Origin: Nissolia schottii
Lineage: Eukaryota; Streptophyta; Magnoliopsida; Fabales; Fabaceae
Direction of reading: 5' to 3'
NCBI GenBank assembly: GCA_003254905.1
Contig: QANU01007800.1
Location: 537,312-601,311 of the forward strand
DNA: 64,000 nt
Position 1 is the stretch's first letter, and the number at the start of each line of letters is the position of its first letter. The notes beneath the pieces are model-generated. The model was given only the letters and a program-made list of their open reading frames with translations. It had not been told where the DNA came from and did no database searches. The position numbers and the translations under genes are program-made. This document shows, one piece after another, positions 24,741 through 35,887 of the stretch.

Positions 24741-26226
24741 AATTTTGTCCAATTGGTGGGTGTGAGACAACGTTCAGAAGCGCGTTGGAGCACGTAAAGG
24801 GTGCTAGAGCGCTCAATTATCTGTGTCGCTGCAACGCTCTGTACGCGCTGCCGTGCGAGTCTGATCGCGAATTCTCGCCTCTACTGACCTGAAACCCTAT
24901 TTTTTGACCATTTGGGGTTATAAATAGACATAAGGTGAAGGGGGAACGACACAACTTCATACTCTATCACCTAGATTAGTTTCTCTACAATTTTACATTT
25001 ATTTTCCAGCATAGTAGGTTTTTAGTGGTGCTTAGGTAGTTTATTTGCATCCAAGCACTGTTGGAACTCTCACAATTGTGTTCAAGTTCTTCCGTGTTTG
25101 ACTTTGTTTCCACTGGTAATTTTAAATCAAGTTTTGCTTATTATTTTCAGATCTGCTTACTGCTTATTTTATTTATAGTTATTAGGGCTGTCAAACGGGC
25201 TGGTCTGACCCGTTTATGGTCCGGTCGTTTAGGCCCGCGGACCTAAACGAGCCAGGCCAAAAATATGCCTATTTTTAGGGTCCGACTCGTTTATGGTCGG
25301 TCCGCGGACCTAAAGGGACAGCCCGCCAACCCGTTTATTTTTTTAAAAAATTAAAAAATTCAAAAAAATTCAAAAAATTCAAAAAAATTCACGGGCTCAC
25401 GGGCCAGTCCGCGGGCCTAAACGGGTTGGTCAAATTTTTTTCAAATTTTTGCGAGCCTATTTTTTGCATGTAAAGTCCATCCATTTAACTGGGTAAATTG
25501 GCCGGACTCATTTTGACAGCCCTAATAGTTGAGTTTTTATCCTCCACCATGAAGGAGTAGTTTCTTGATATCTTGCATGCAGTAACTCTAGGATCAGGAT
25601 TAATTAGAGGTTCATGTGCTTAACAAGAATTCATAATTCTCTTCCCTTCTCTAATTGATAACATAGCGATCACATGATATTAATTAGGGTTAATTTTAAG
25701 TTAATAAATCTTGACGATTGTAGGATTTGTTGAATTGGGATTATTAGGATTGGTAAATTCAAGTTGGTCAATGAGAATTAACCAAGCCGCTAAGGAAGAA
25801 TTGGGGAATTAGTCTGGTTGGATTAAGGTGTGCAATTGGGTAACCAAATTAGTATAGGTGTTTGAAACCGTGTCTCGGTTGTTAATTCTTATACTAGTTG
25901 TTACTTAGGAAAAATCAGTAGTGATTTCTTAGGTGCATTGCATGTTAGTTAGAGATCTTTACCTAATAAACAACACCCTTTTTCATGAACAATTTATTTT
26001 GAAACTGATGATAATTAATCCTTGGTCTAGGAAGAATCATGTGCTGAGTATTAGTTTAATTAATTGTTAATTTCCTTCAATTCACTTCCAACAACCCCCA
26101 AAGTACTTGAAATAGTTTAAAATTATTTCCTTGTCAGACGACTCGAGTTAGCCTATATTATATTTTATTGAGTTGACTTGGTTTTTTATTTATATGATAA
26201 AGAGATAGGCGACAATCTTTGTGTCA
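24740..26226 (+). mobile_element. Diverged Gypsy solo LTR related to the LTR at 58402-60193, plus orientation
   Basis: Read against the reverse complement of the 58402-60193 LTR, matching blocks occur in the same order: GAAGGAGTAGTTTCTTGATATC, GCATGCAGTAACTC, GGTTCATGTGCTTAACAAGAATTCAT, CATAGCGATCACATG, TAAATCTTGACGATTGTA and GACGACTCGAGTTAG. It ends …GACAATCTTTGTGTCA at 26226, matching the …GTGTGTATCA-type end of the family. TTATAAATAGACAT (24919 on) is a likely LTR TATA box. No PBS follows the 3' end, so it is a solo LTR. The left border is uncertain. A hAT-like MITE interrupts it at 25183-25524. Confidence 0.6.
25183..25524. mobile_element. 342-bp hAT-like MITE inside the solo LTR
   Basis: Ends are TAGGGCTGTCAAA and its exact inverted copy TTTGACAGCCCTA. 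Flanks ATAGTTAT (25175-25182) and ATAGTTGA (25525-25532) agree at 6 of 8 positions, as an 8-bp hAT duplication would. The interior is rich in GGCCCGCGGACC and CCCGTTTA words arranged as inverted copies, with a short A-rich spacer (25338-25391) in the middle. No transposase. Confidence 0.75.
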
Positions 26227-26679
26227 GCCATCACAGAGTTCTTCCATTTAACCAAATAAAGATAAAAATAAATAAAAAAAAACATAAAAATTGTTGTCCC
26301 TTGCTCCCCACCCCATATGAGATATGCACAACCACCATCCAAGATTTGCAAGCTAGCAAAACCAAATTTTCATAAACTAAATCAAGTAACAAACCTAGAT
26401 CTGGTACTGTACAATGCAACGTTGGTTGGTGGCCACATGAGGAGGTCTTGGGCAGTGTTTCTAGAAGCTTCTAGGCAGCCTTCATCTTCGGTTGGGATTG
26501 TAGAAATCTCTGTTGGTTCCAATGGATGTTCCATTCAATTTGGTTGAAGTTTGAGGGCTTTCAATGTTAAAAATGCTTCAACAATTTGTGCAATTAACCT
26601 TTGTAATCCAAGTATGTGGTTTGTCTATTGATTGCAATGTAACAGATGGTTTAAACATTCCACATGACATTATCATTTG

Positions 26680-28450
26680 AGCGGTGATGGCCACATAGCA
26701 AAATGAAGGAAGATTTATTGTGATGACAGGGGCAAGAGAGAGGAGAGGGAGAGAGAAAGAGAAAAGAGTTTGTTGAAAATATAATAAAAAAGAAAAAATA
26801 GTAACATTTTGATCCTCAACTCAGCTTAGACTAGGTAAGCAGGCTCCTATTTAAAACATGGTAGACTTAACTTTTTTTGGATAAATTGACCATTCCAAAG
26901 AGTTTGATCTATTTTGATGCCTAGGTCAAACTCTGAAATATTAGAAAAAATAATTTGGGCTCTGAGCGTTGGTTGACTAATCAAGTGATGAGTGACACTT
27001 GGAACCATACATGGTGCAATAAAGGTTAACATATACGGAAGCATGTATGATGATACTGTTAGAGCAGTGTTTTATAGGGTGCTTGGAGATCGATGAATGT
27101 GGGGGGTTGGTGGGTTCTCAGGTTTTGTTAGGAGACTCTTTTGTCTTATGTGTTGAAAGGCCATCAAGCATGGCCTTTTACAAGCTTGGAAACCATGGCT
27201 ACGATAAAGCTTGGTGCGAAACTAAATTTGCCTATGCTTTTAGACTAACCACCTTCCATACCGTGCCTTGTTACTTGTATGCGGTTCTAGTTGTTGATGT
27301 CAAAGGTATTTTATAGTGCCAATGGGTAGTGTGTCTCACTCAAATATGGCATGAAGCTAGCTAACAATGTGTTGATGTGTTGGCAAAGAGTGGCAATAAC
27401 AATCAAGGATTTTTGAAGCTTTACGACGTTCACTCTCTAGAGTTGCGTTGATTGCTGTTTGAGGATGAAAGACCCAGGGATGTTCTTTTTCAAAGAATTT
27501 TAGGATTCAAACAAGATAGATATCATCACAAAATTCCTTTAAAACAAGTTAACTATAAGTATGACATATGACAATAATCACGAGATCTTCGGATCATAAA
27601 AGAAGAGAAATCCAAACTAGGATTTGAGGAGAGATGAATGCTCATATTCTATAATAGGCTTCTATATGTTAGTATCAATATGACAATTAACACTCGAATA
27701 GATGTTTTTTCTATGCGAAGCACGAACATAACTTAAATATTTATTTTTATAACTTTTATTTAGAATATAAATCTTTAATATACAACTAAAAATATTAGTT
27801 TTTGAAAAATAAATAAATTATTTAAATACAAGACATAATTAAAAATTAATTAACACAAAATGAACTAGCGTAATTAAAAGTTTGGTTTTTTTTTTTTCTT
27901 GTATGGCTAATAAGAAAGTAGTGACAATACAGCATCCCATAAAAAAAAAATCTCAATGTAATAAATTCTAACCATAAGTTGGAGGTCCAATAATATTTTC
28001 AAATAAAAATTTAAAATATTCCAATGTAATTATTTAATATTTGAAATATAATTTTTCATCTTTAAATTAATATTTGTATGTACTTAACAAATTATATATA
28101 TATATATATATATATATTTCAATTGAAAATTTTATTGTATTTATTCTAATATTTTAATTGACTTTTTTTCATTTGAACCTTAATTTACTAATTTTTAATT
28201 TGAAAAATAGGGTTCAACTTAATTTTACTTGTATTTAAATAACTTTTTTCTTAAAGACATCAAGTACTGAAATAAAATCTCAACTACCTTGTGTATATTT
28301 GCCAACAAAAAATATATCCCAAGTTATTGCTAAAATAAGTATATTTTATTATTGCTTTCAAATATGTTAAAGATATATAGATTTTAAGTTATTAAAAAAA
28401 ATTGAAAGGATAGAATAATATATACTTAAATAAATATAATTAATATTAAT
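26680..28450. other. Intergenic AT-rich DNA with GA-rich and (TA)n tracts
   Basis: A GA-rich run lies at 26730-26765 and a (TA)n run at 28095-28121. Apart from a small LINE-like remnant (27300-27475) I see no gene or element ends. Confidence 0.45.
27300..27475 (+). pseudogene. LINE-type RNase H domain remnant
   Basis: The plus strand around 27350-27440 reads HEAS-stop-QCVDVLAKSGNNNQGF followed by LKLYDVHSLELR and LLFEDERPR. This matches the end of plant non-LTR retrotransposon RNase H domains (H.YREAN.CAD.LAK.G…L.LL..D). A stop codon interrupts the motif and no reverse transcriptase is present, so it is a small dead fragment. Confidence 0.4.
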
Positions 28451-28454
28451 TAAG

Positions 28455-31400
28455 ACAACGTCTCCCCAAAATTTAGATGGAATATTTGTGGCTAGCATCG
28501 GAGATCTTGTCACTTTTAGAAGGTGGCTGTTCTTACGTTCTGCAACTTCGTTTTGTTATGGGGTGTTGATGCAAGAACTTTGATGTACAATGTCATGCCT
28601 TTGGAGATAAGAATCAAGAACAAAGTTGTAGTATTCACGACCATTATCTGTTCTAAGTACTTGGATACATGCTTGAAACTGAGTTTGCACTAGATTGTGG
28701 AAATGCTCAAATATTTGTCTCACTTCTGATTTTTCTTTCATTAGGAATACCTAAGTTATCCGTGTATGATCATCAATGAATGTGACAAACCATCTTTAGC
28801 TGGTTATGTTGGTAACTTTAAAGGGTCCCCGCACATCACTATGAATTAAGGAAAAAGGATGGGATGACTTGTAAGGTTGTATGGGGTAAGTATTTCGGTG
28901 ACATACTTCACAATTAAAAAAGCTTCAAATTTTTATTGAGTAGTGATGGGGACAATTTTTCTAGATACATAAAGTCTGGATGACCTAGACAGTAATGTCA
29001 CAACATTATGGACTCAGCTAAAGGTGAGGTTGCTACACATGCAGACCTTGACTTCTCTGATGTACTCTTGGAGTCATCACCCCGAAGGAGGTAGAATCCT
29101 CCACATTCTTTAGCATTTCCAATCCCCTTCCTCGAATTCGAAACTTGAAATTCACACAAGTAGGGGTGAAATGTAGTAACACAATTGAGGTCTTTGGTTA
29201 ATTTACTTATGGACAGTAAATTACAATCAAGTTTAGGAACATAGAGAAAATCTTTTAGAATAATATTCTTAGAAATGATTGTTGAACCTTTTCCAACCAC
29301 TTTAGAGTATGTTCCATTAGCTATTCAGATTTTGGAATTATCATGACAAGAGGAATATTTGCTGAGAGTACTAATATCCCTTATCATGTGATCGGAAGCC
29401 CCTAATGTGATAACCCCTAGAAGCGAAGAGAGAAAAAAAAAGGAATGGATGCGCGTTGGAGCGACACGAAGAGGAGAGGGCGCTGCAGTGCCGCGAGAAC
29501 CAAGCCCCACATTGAAAGTGTTATCTAGAATGGGTCTTGAACCCCCCTATATATAGAAGTCTTTCATGATTGTTTAGAATCGCTAATTCACTTAAGAGCT
29601 TGAAAGATTTCACTTTTTAGTAAACTATTCGCTCTAGTTCTTTTTATTCTTTCTCTCTTGTCTTTCTGTCCGTGGGAAGCAGTGCCTCTACTTAGGGTGT
29701 CAGGAGCTCCCAGCATTAGTGCTCCTTAGCAATTAGCTATTTTCTAGGCGAGAAGCTTTCTTCAAGCTCTATTTTCAGACCATGTATTTATTTAGAGAAC
29801 TTTTTTATGCATGTTTTATGAAATCCTAGGAAGCAGAACTTATATTATTATTTATGAAATTATTTATGCATTTTTAGGAATTTCCCTATTTATGAAAGTA
29901 GTCATTTTATGAAGTTATTTATGAAACTATTTTAGAACTACCTAGGACCATATGTTTTATTGCATTAAGTATGTCATGTTGCATGTGTATAATATTTATG
30001 AATAAATTTATGTTATGCTATCAGTTATCGGTTTAAGCATTATGTTATCATGATCATATTTTATTATGTTATTTAAACTATTTTCATGGAAGTTATATTT
30101 ATGATAGAACTGTAAGTCAACAACAACCTAAGTTGACGTTTGTACCATTGTAGTGAGAATCAAGACTAACTATTAGGGATCTATGGACTCAGGTAGTGTA
30201 TCCCTAGCTATTGTGGCCTAGGTGCTTGGGTAGTGAGTCAAGACTAACTATCAGAAATCTATAAACTCGGATAGTGTATCCTCAACTATCGTGGCCAAGA
30301 TACTTGAGTAGTGCGTCATAAGCTAGACTGTAATGCTCAGGAATCGTCTGTCTAGATATCTTTCTTATTTAATGATTATGCTTTGAATACTTATGTTTTA
30401 TTATGAAGTATTACTATTATAAATGTTTTTATGCTTGCTATATAGTATGTATTGCATTTGCATGTCATGATTACAAACTGTCCCGTGTTGCCATGCGGGT
30501 AGTTGTTCGCTGGGGCTATTCCCAGAGTTCTTACCCCTCAACCTCCTCCTCCAGTTATAGGTTATGAAGCATAGTAGTAGCTCATGAGCGACAACAGGAT
30601 TCAAGAGTCAGCAGTCACCTTGAGGTGAAGCTATCTATAGGACATGTTAGTTTTATTTTATTTTGTAATCGAGTCGGTGTCTAGGGTACTCTAATTGTAT
30701 ACAGGAAGGATCGTCAGATTAGTCACGTATTTTATCATGTATATTTATGCTCATTGTAAAAATGTTTATGTTTATTCAGAAAGGGAAATTTTTTATTTTT
30801 TTAAAATTTAAAATTAAAATACATGTTTTTACAAAAAACATTTCTAAGGGGCTTCGTAAGGGAACTAGACCCTTGTGTGCCGGTAACAAAATTTGGGTCG
30901 TTACACCCGAGTCTACAATCCAAGATGTAGACTTTCCTTTGCAAACATACATGGTAGTTAAATAATTACCTTTTTGTGCCATGAATGCATTACCATTACT
31001 TGTGCCGTCATTTTTCAAGGCTTGTTGCAGTAGCCTTTGTAGCATCTCCAATTGCGCTTTGTTGAGTGGACTTTCTTCAGATGCAACATTGTTTGTGGTT
31101 GATTCCAGTGGGCTGGAAGTGGTTATGTTGCCACGAGGCTCCCCGCCTTTGGAGCTTTTAGCATATGGTGGTTTTCCAATAAGGAACCAACATTTCTATT
31201 TTGTGTGTCCATATTTTTTTGCAATTTTCATAGTAAAGGTGATTCTTCTTTTGGTGTGAATTTGGTCGTGGTCTCTTTTTGGCCAATGCTAAACCTTCAA
31301 CCCCCTGGATTGTACTTGAGCCTGCTAACATGATCTTTCTTATGCTCTCATCTCTTCTTACCTAAGAGAAAACTTCTCAAACCTTTGGAAGGGGTTTGGT

Positions 31401-32058
31401 ACCAAGAATTCTCCCACATACTTTATCAAGGTCCTTGTTAAGTCTAAGGAGAAACTTGTAGATTCGATCATTTTCTACAAGGGTTTTGTGCTATTTGCAA
31501 TCTTCTTTGTAGTGCCAATTGATTTCCTCAAGGATATCTAGTTGCTGCCAATATCAAGTAAGGGTGTTAAAATATTCATTAACAATAGAGTTACTTTGGC
31601 TCAAGTCATGGAGGAGACTCTTGATTTCAAATATTGTAGAGGTGTTGTCCACTTTGGAGTAAGTCTTTTTTGCTTCATCCCATATTTCCTTTGTTATGCT
31701 ATAGTACATTAAGTCTTTTCTAATCTCATTTGTCATGGTATTTAAAAGACATGACATCCCAAGATTTTTTTTTTCTGATTTCCATTTCTTGAGTTTAGAC
31801 TCATTTTTTTCCGATGAAGCTTTGGCTTCATTGGTAATGTATTCCTCTTTTCCTTTTCCTTGAAGGAAGATTTAGACTGATCTGGCCCATTGTGTGTAGT
31901 TTTGGTTGTTGAGTTTGTGATCAGTAATTGGGAGAGAGGTTTCCTTAATCAGACTAGCTATAGCAGTGCCGCCAATCTCTAATTGGGTCTTCCCTTCTAG
32001 TTTTTCTCCATTTTTGGCCATACTAATGAGGTATGGATCAAATCATGCTCTAATACCA
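28455..32058 (-). mobile_element. Ty1/Copia retrotransposon 5' fragment (gag, protease, integrase), interrupted and truncated
   Basis: Starting from the primer site at 32047-32058 (TGGTATTAGAGC, initiator Met-tRNA type), the minus strand has gag from Met 32021 (MAKNGEKLEGKTQLEIGG…) with the UBN2-type block SCLLNTMTNEIRKDLMYY and EIKSLLHDLSQSNSIVNEYF. Next is protease (TSWIVDSG at about 30900-30930). After a solo LTR insertion come the rest of protease (GASDHMIRDIS), the pre-integrase block (DFLYVPKLDCNLLSISKLTK) and the integrase core (LRTDNGREYYN…HDIVHQSS, NEVAERKN), ending near FWGDVV at 28455. Reverse transcriptase/RNase H and the 3' LTR are missing. In-frame stops (one at QWARSV-stop, one in CINTP-stop-QNE) show decay. 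Confidence 0.85.
29406..30905. mobile_element. 1.5-kb solo LTR inserted in the Copia protease codons
   Basis: The insert begins TGTGATAACCC and ends GGGTCGTTACA, inverted ends of LTR form. It interrupts the Copia protease between D-S-G and A-S-D. Flanks are CCTAA (29401-29405) and CCCGA (30906-30910). They differ only by CG to TA, so a 5-bp CCCGA duplication with a decayed CpG is the simplest reading. CCTATATATAGAAG at 29543 on the plus strand is a candidate TATA box. No internal domain or PBS is present, so it is a solo LTR of an unidentified family. Confidence 0.75.
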
Positions 32059-32480
32059 TGCAAAAAATGGTATTTCACTCATCTTAGAAGAGAATACAAT
32101 GGCCAAATAAAATAGGCTAGGTATATAGCTATGCATTAATTCTATTCCTAAAACAAACAAGGAAATAATCTGCTATAATCAAACATTGACTACCAATGAA
32201 GAAAAGAATAAATGACTTTTAATTTGTACAAATAATGAAATTAAGATAGAATAAACAGAATAATTAATTCCTAGAAATCTATAAGTAGGCTGTAATCACC
32301 AACATATACATTAAAAGTTCATCTCTTATTCAAAATATCAAAAAATCTCACACATGCATCTTTCCGAGAATACAATGAGCATTCACTATTTTTTCTCTTT
32401 AGTCATTAAAAAAGAAAAAAGAAACATAGGGTATTTATCATTTTTTTAAAGGGTAAACTTAAAGTATCCACCATCGAGAG
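32059..32480 (-). mobile_element. Probable 5' LTR of the Copia fragment
   Basis: The sequence directly beyond the Met-tRNA primer site begins (plus strand) TGCAAAAAATGG, as expected for an LTR end. The far border is not determined because there is no second LTR to compare; it lies before the MULE that starts at 32634. Confidence 0.4.
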
Positions 32481-33344
32481 CTACTGAGCACAAAATGTTT
32501 TTTCATTTTCATAAACGAGGATCGAGTACACATGACATTGTTAAGAGAAAATGTGAATGTCAATATGCCACACCTTCTAGTTCAATTGGGGCATTGTCTA
32601 TTCTGTTAAGAAGTGTCAAGTCCTTTTTTTTTTGGGTCAACAGTGATAAGCACTCTGCGAGTTTTTTACTCTTTTGCCCCTATTAAAAAATCTAATTACG
32701 AAAATACCCCCATTTGAAAACATAATACAACACTGCCCCTGTTTTGGCTGACGTGGACGCCGCGAGACGCGTGGACGTCCACGTCAGATTCGCCAACACG
32801 GGTGGCGATTTCAATTAAATTACATGACACTGAAATGGCCAACACGGTTAACGAATTTAGAAGAAACCCTTTCAACTAAAATCGCCAACGCGTTTGGCGA
32901 ATTCAACTGAATTCGCCAACCGTGTTGGCGAATCCAACCCCGCGGCCTATAAACTAACTCTCCCCCTCCCATTCTCCCACACTTCTCTCATTTTCTGAAA
33001 ATTACCTTATCTCTCTAGGATTTTCTCTATCTAGGATTCCTAAGCACGGGCGCTCCTCCAATCTGAGCGATTCATCAGCATTTGTAAGTTTTCTGTTTGC
33101 ACTATTTATTTGTTTAATCACTAGTTTTTATTCCTGATTTTAACATTGTAGTTTTTTTTGTTGTTTATAACGATGTATGCTATATGTATGAAGTTGTTAG
33201 CTGTAGTACTATAATATAATTTGCATGCTATTGTTATGCGTCTATGTTAGTGTTATTGTGACATGTTGTATAGATTTAGGGTTTAGATAATTGCTGGTTG
33301 TGTTTGTTATAGATTGAATGCATAGATTGCTGACATACAACATG

Positions 33345-33650
33345 TAAACCTTAGTCCTAACTCTAAACCCCAGCACAAAACCCTTATCCCTAACACCTAA
33401 AACCCCTAAACCCCATCACAAAACCCTAATCCCTAACACCTAAAACCCTAGCCCTAGCCCTGAACCCCAGCACAAAACCCTAATCACTAACACCTAAAAC
33501 CCTAGCCGTAGACCTAAATCCTAACCCAGACAGATAAAACCAGAGCCTAAAGACTAAACGGAAATATGTAAACCCTAAACCGTTTCACTGTCTCCAAAAC
33601 CCTAAACCCAAACCCCTAAACCCTAGATACTAGCCCAAAAGTCTAAACTT
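33345..33650 (+). repeat. Degenerate telomere-type (AAACCCTA) repeat tract inside the MULE
   Basis: Roughly 300 bp of variants of the plant telomere unit: AAAACCCTAATCCCTAAC, AAAACCCTAGCCCTAGCCCT and AAACCCCTAAACCCTAG with many single-base changes and an occasional CCCAGCAC spacer. It lies between the left TIR and the transposase start (33975), i.e. in the promoter/leader side of the transposase gene. Confidence 0.85.
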
Positions 33651-33974
33651 TATCCCAAGACTATAAACCCTATAATGTCAGTTTTTTATGTATAAGTTGT
33701 TGTTGTTGTAGCATGTGTGGATTGATGATGTATATGTGACATGCATGGATTGTTGCTGTTGTTTGTGGTGTGTGTAGATTGTTGAATAGATTTATTAAAT
33801 AGATAGATTACTGCTGAATGTTTGTGGTATGTTGTTGTGTGCTGTTGTTTGTGGTATGTTGTTGTGTACTGTTGCTTGTGGTATGTTGTTTGTTGTGCTA
33901 TGTTGTTGTATGTTGTTTGTGTGTGTGTATGTATGTATGTTTGACGGGTAATGTGCTGTAAACAGAATTACAAA

Positions 33975-35066
33975 ATGGTCAAACCCCTTGTCGTATTTGT
34001 TCATTCTAATGGAAGAATGTACGAGGGTGCACGTGGTTTGATGTATGATGGGCCTATGCCAAAGTCTGCCATGATTAAGAAGGGCATGCGTGTTGAGGAT
34101 TTGAAGAGGAAAATATTTTTGAAATTAAGGCTGGCACAGAATCAAGTTATATCAAGAATAGTTTATCGGCTAACGCATGGGTCGGGTGCTGAGGCGAAAT
34201 TCTATGGTTGTGACATGGTTGATGATGATGACATCGATTGCATGATAGATGTGTTTGAAGCTGGCCCACATGAGTTTATGGATCTATTCGTCGAAATAAA
34301 GACAAGGGATGGAGAGAGTAGTCATGTGCACCTAGATAGTGGTCCTTCAGATCCTAACTGGACGCAACAATCACTGAGGTGTTCAGCCCCCGTGCTTGAA
34401 GAAGTGATCCCATCCGAAAACCTTGCCACCTGTCATGCCCCACTCACAATTGCACCCAATATCAGAGACGTGTTGTCTGACGCAAGTGACGACGATGAGG
34501 TGTTGCCTGCTGCTGCAGATAATAATGATGGTGATGTAAGTATAGACTCAGATGATGGTGTTAACACATGCAGTGATGTGCGTCAAGTTTCGCCGATCCG
34601 CTCGGTGCCTACCGTTGACACTCCCATTGGTGTGTACGTTACCAATGTTCATCCAGAAAGTGTTACGCCTGAAAATGTGTTTAGGCCTCCTTGTCCTCAG
34701 TTTTCAGAGATTAATTGGGAAGCTTTTGCTAGGACGTCTGATAGCTTCGGCACCGCTGAGTATGATGCTTGGAGTGCACATGGAGAACTGTTTGTTGGAT
34801 TGCAATTTCCAACAAAGGCAGCGGTCAAATCAACTTTAGATCACTACTCTATCAAACGACATCGAGATTATAAGGTTGATCAGTCTGATACACATAGGCT
34901 GACCGCTAAGTGTTCTCAGTTTGGGGATTCGTGCAGTTGGACGGTAAGGGCAATCAACAGCAAGAGATCTAATCAGTGGAAGATATCTCAGTACAGTGGT
35001 CCGCATACATGCGTAAACATTGGTATGACACAGGATCATAAGAAGCTGCGGTCTACGTTGGTCTAG
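33975..35066 (+). CDS. MULE transposase N-terminal fragment (PB1-like region and MuDR DNA-binding domain only)
   Basis: The product of about 363 aa starts MVKPLVVFVHSNGRMYEGAR, an N-terminal ubiquitin/PB1-like region seen in plant MURA proteins. An acidic linker follows, then the MuDR domain near residues 270-355: FVGLQFPTKAAVKSTLDHYS, YKVDQSDTHRLTAKC and WTVRAI…WKISQYSGPHTC, ending DHKKLRSTLV. Full MURA proteins continue from here into the DDE catalytic domain and a CCHC zinc knuckle; here a stop and the right TIR follow at once. It can plausibly bind DNA but not cut it. The Met at 33975 was preferred to the one 24 nt upstream because it begins the conserved region. The open frame has no stop, so the deletion is recent or the short protein is maintained. 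Confidence 0.85.
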   Translation: MVKPLVVFVHSNGRMYEGARGLMYDGPMPKSAMIKKGMRVEDLKRKIFLKLRLAQNQVISRIVYRLTHGSGAEAKFYGCDMVDDDDIDCMIDVFEAGPHEFMDLFVEIKTRDGESSHVHLDSGPSDPNWTQQSLRCSAPVLEEVIPSENLATCHAPLTIAPNIRDVLSDASDDDEVLPAAADNNDGDVSIDSDDGVNTCSDVRQVSPIRSVPTVDTPIGVYVTNVHPESVTPENVFRPPCPQFSEINWEAFARTSDSFGTAEYDAWSAHGELFVGLQFPTKAAVKSTLDHYSIKRHRDYKVDQSDTHRLTAKCSQFGDSCSWTVRAINSKRSNQWKISQYSGPHTCVNIGMTQDHKKLRSTLV

Positions 35067-35486
35067 AAATATATACCAGTGAATTCGCCAACACGGTCTA
35101 TGCAGGGTTGGATTCGCCAACACGGTTGGCGAATTCAGTTGAATTCGCCAAACGCGTTGGCGATTTTAGTTGAAAGGGTTTCCTCTAAATTCGCCAACCG
35201 TGTTGGCGATTTCAGTGTTATGTAATTTAACTGAAATCGTCACCCGTGTTGGCGAATCTGACGTGGACGTCCACGCGTCTTGCAGCGTTCACGTCAGCCA
35301 AAACAGGGATAGTGTTGTATTATGTTTTCAAAGGAGAGTATTTTCGTAATTAGATTTTTAATAGGGGCAAAAGAGTAAAAAACTCGCGCCTCTGCTCATG
35401 CTTTTCCCAAAAGAAAAGTATGTTATAATGGTAGAGGGGCTCTTAAGACTAGGCTAGCCAACTTCCCAAAAAACGAATAAGAAGAT

Positions 35487-35882
35487 TGGGCCAGCTCGAT
35501 CACTTGCAATGCCACAAATGGTACACCGCGTGTTCAGTGGGCATCGCACGTGAGCAGCCTCATTTGCCTTTTGGTTTTGTCAGGGGCTCTCTATCAATTA
35601 GTAAGGCCTTGTTGGCTTTTCTATTAATTAGTAAATGGTAATATAAAACAGAAACAGACGGGGCTCAGGTTGGGCTAGCCCAACAATCACTTGCCCACAT
35701 AGCAGACCACGTGCCCTCAACGAGAATCGCACGTGAGGTCAACCTAGGGTTTTTCTTCGGATTAAAACTAGGGTTTCCTCCCTTCGTTTGCCTCTTCGAT
35801 CGAGCCTAGCTGCCCTTGCTATTTTCCTGTTGCTCCATATCCACAGCGCCGGCGCTGCTGCACAAACCTCACTCAACCCTAA
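35487..35882 (+). promoter_or_regulatory. RPS24 promoter with site II (TGGGCY) and telo-box motifs
   Basis: Site II-type TGGGCC lies at 35487 and TGGGCA at 35538. A perfectly inverted pair TTGGGCTAGCCCAA lies at 35670-35683. Telo-box words TAGGGTTT occur near 35745 and 35769, and AACCCTAA at 35875-35882, six nt before the ATG. The site II plus telo-box combination is known from promoters of plant ribosomal-protein and other growth-coupled genes. No TATA box is apparent. Confidence 0.7.
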
Positions 35883-35887
35883 CAACC

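Larger units (their letters stand above)
32634..35408 (+). mobile_element. Mutator-like element (MULE), 2.8 kb, internally deleted
   Basis: About 310-bp terminal inverted repeats (32634-32942 and 35102-35408) agree over almost their whole length. Both contain GAGTTTTTTACTCTTTTGCC, GACGCGTGGACGTCCACGTC and repeated TTCGCCAACACGG words. Between them lie a spacer, a telomere-like tract (33345-33650) and one gene for the N-terminal half of a MURA transposase. Outer tips begin GGG. I did not find a convincing 9-bp target duplication: flanks are poly-T on the left and AAAAGAAAA on the right. The element sits 480 bp upstream of the RPS24 start codon. Confidence 0.85.

Noticed and set aside
33345-33650. 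Possible real telomere or chromosome end
   Set aside because: The repeats are highly degenerate and lie between intact MULE TIRs with normal genes on both sides.
32634-35408. A 9-bp target duplication for the MULE
   Set aside because: The left flank is poly-T and the right is AAAAGAAAA; they are not a direct repeat, so no duplication is claimed.
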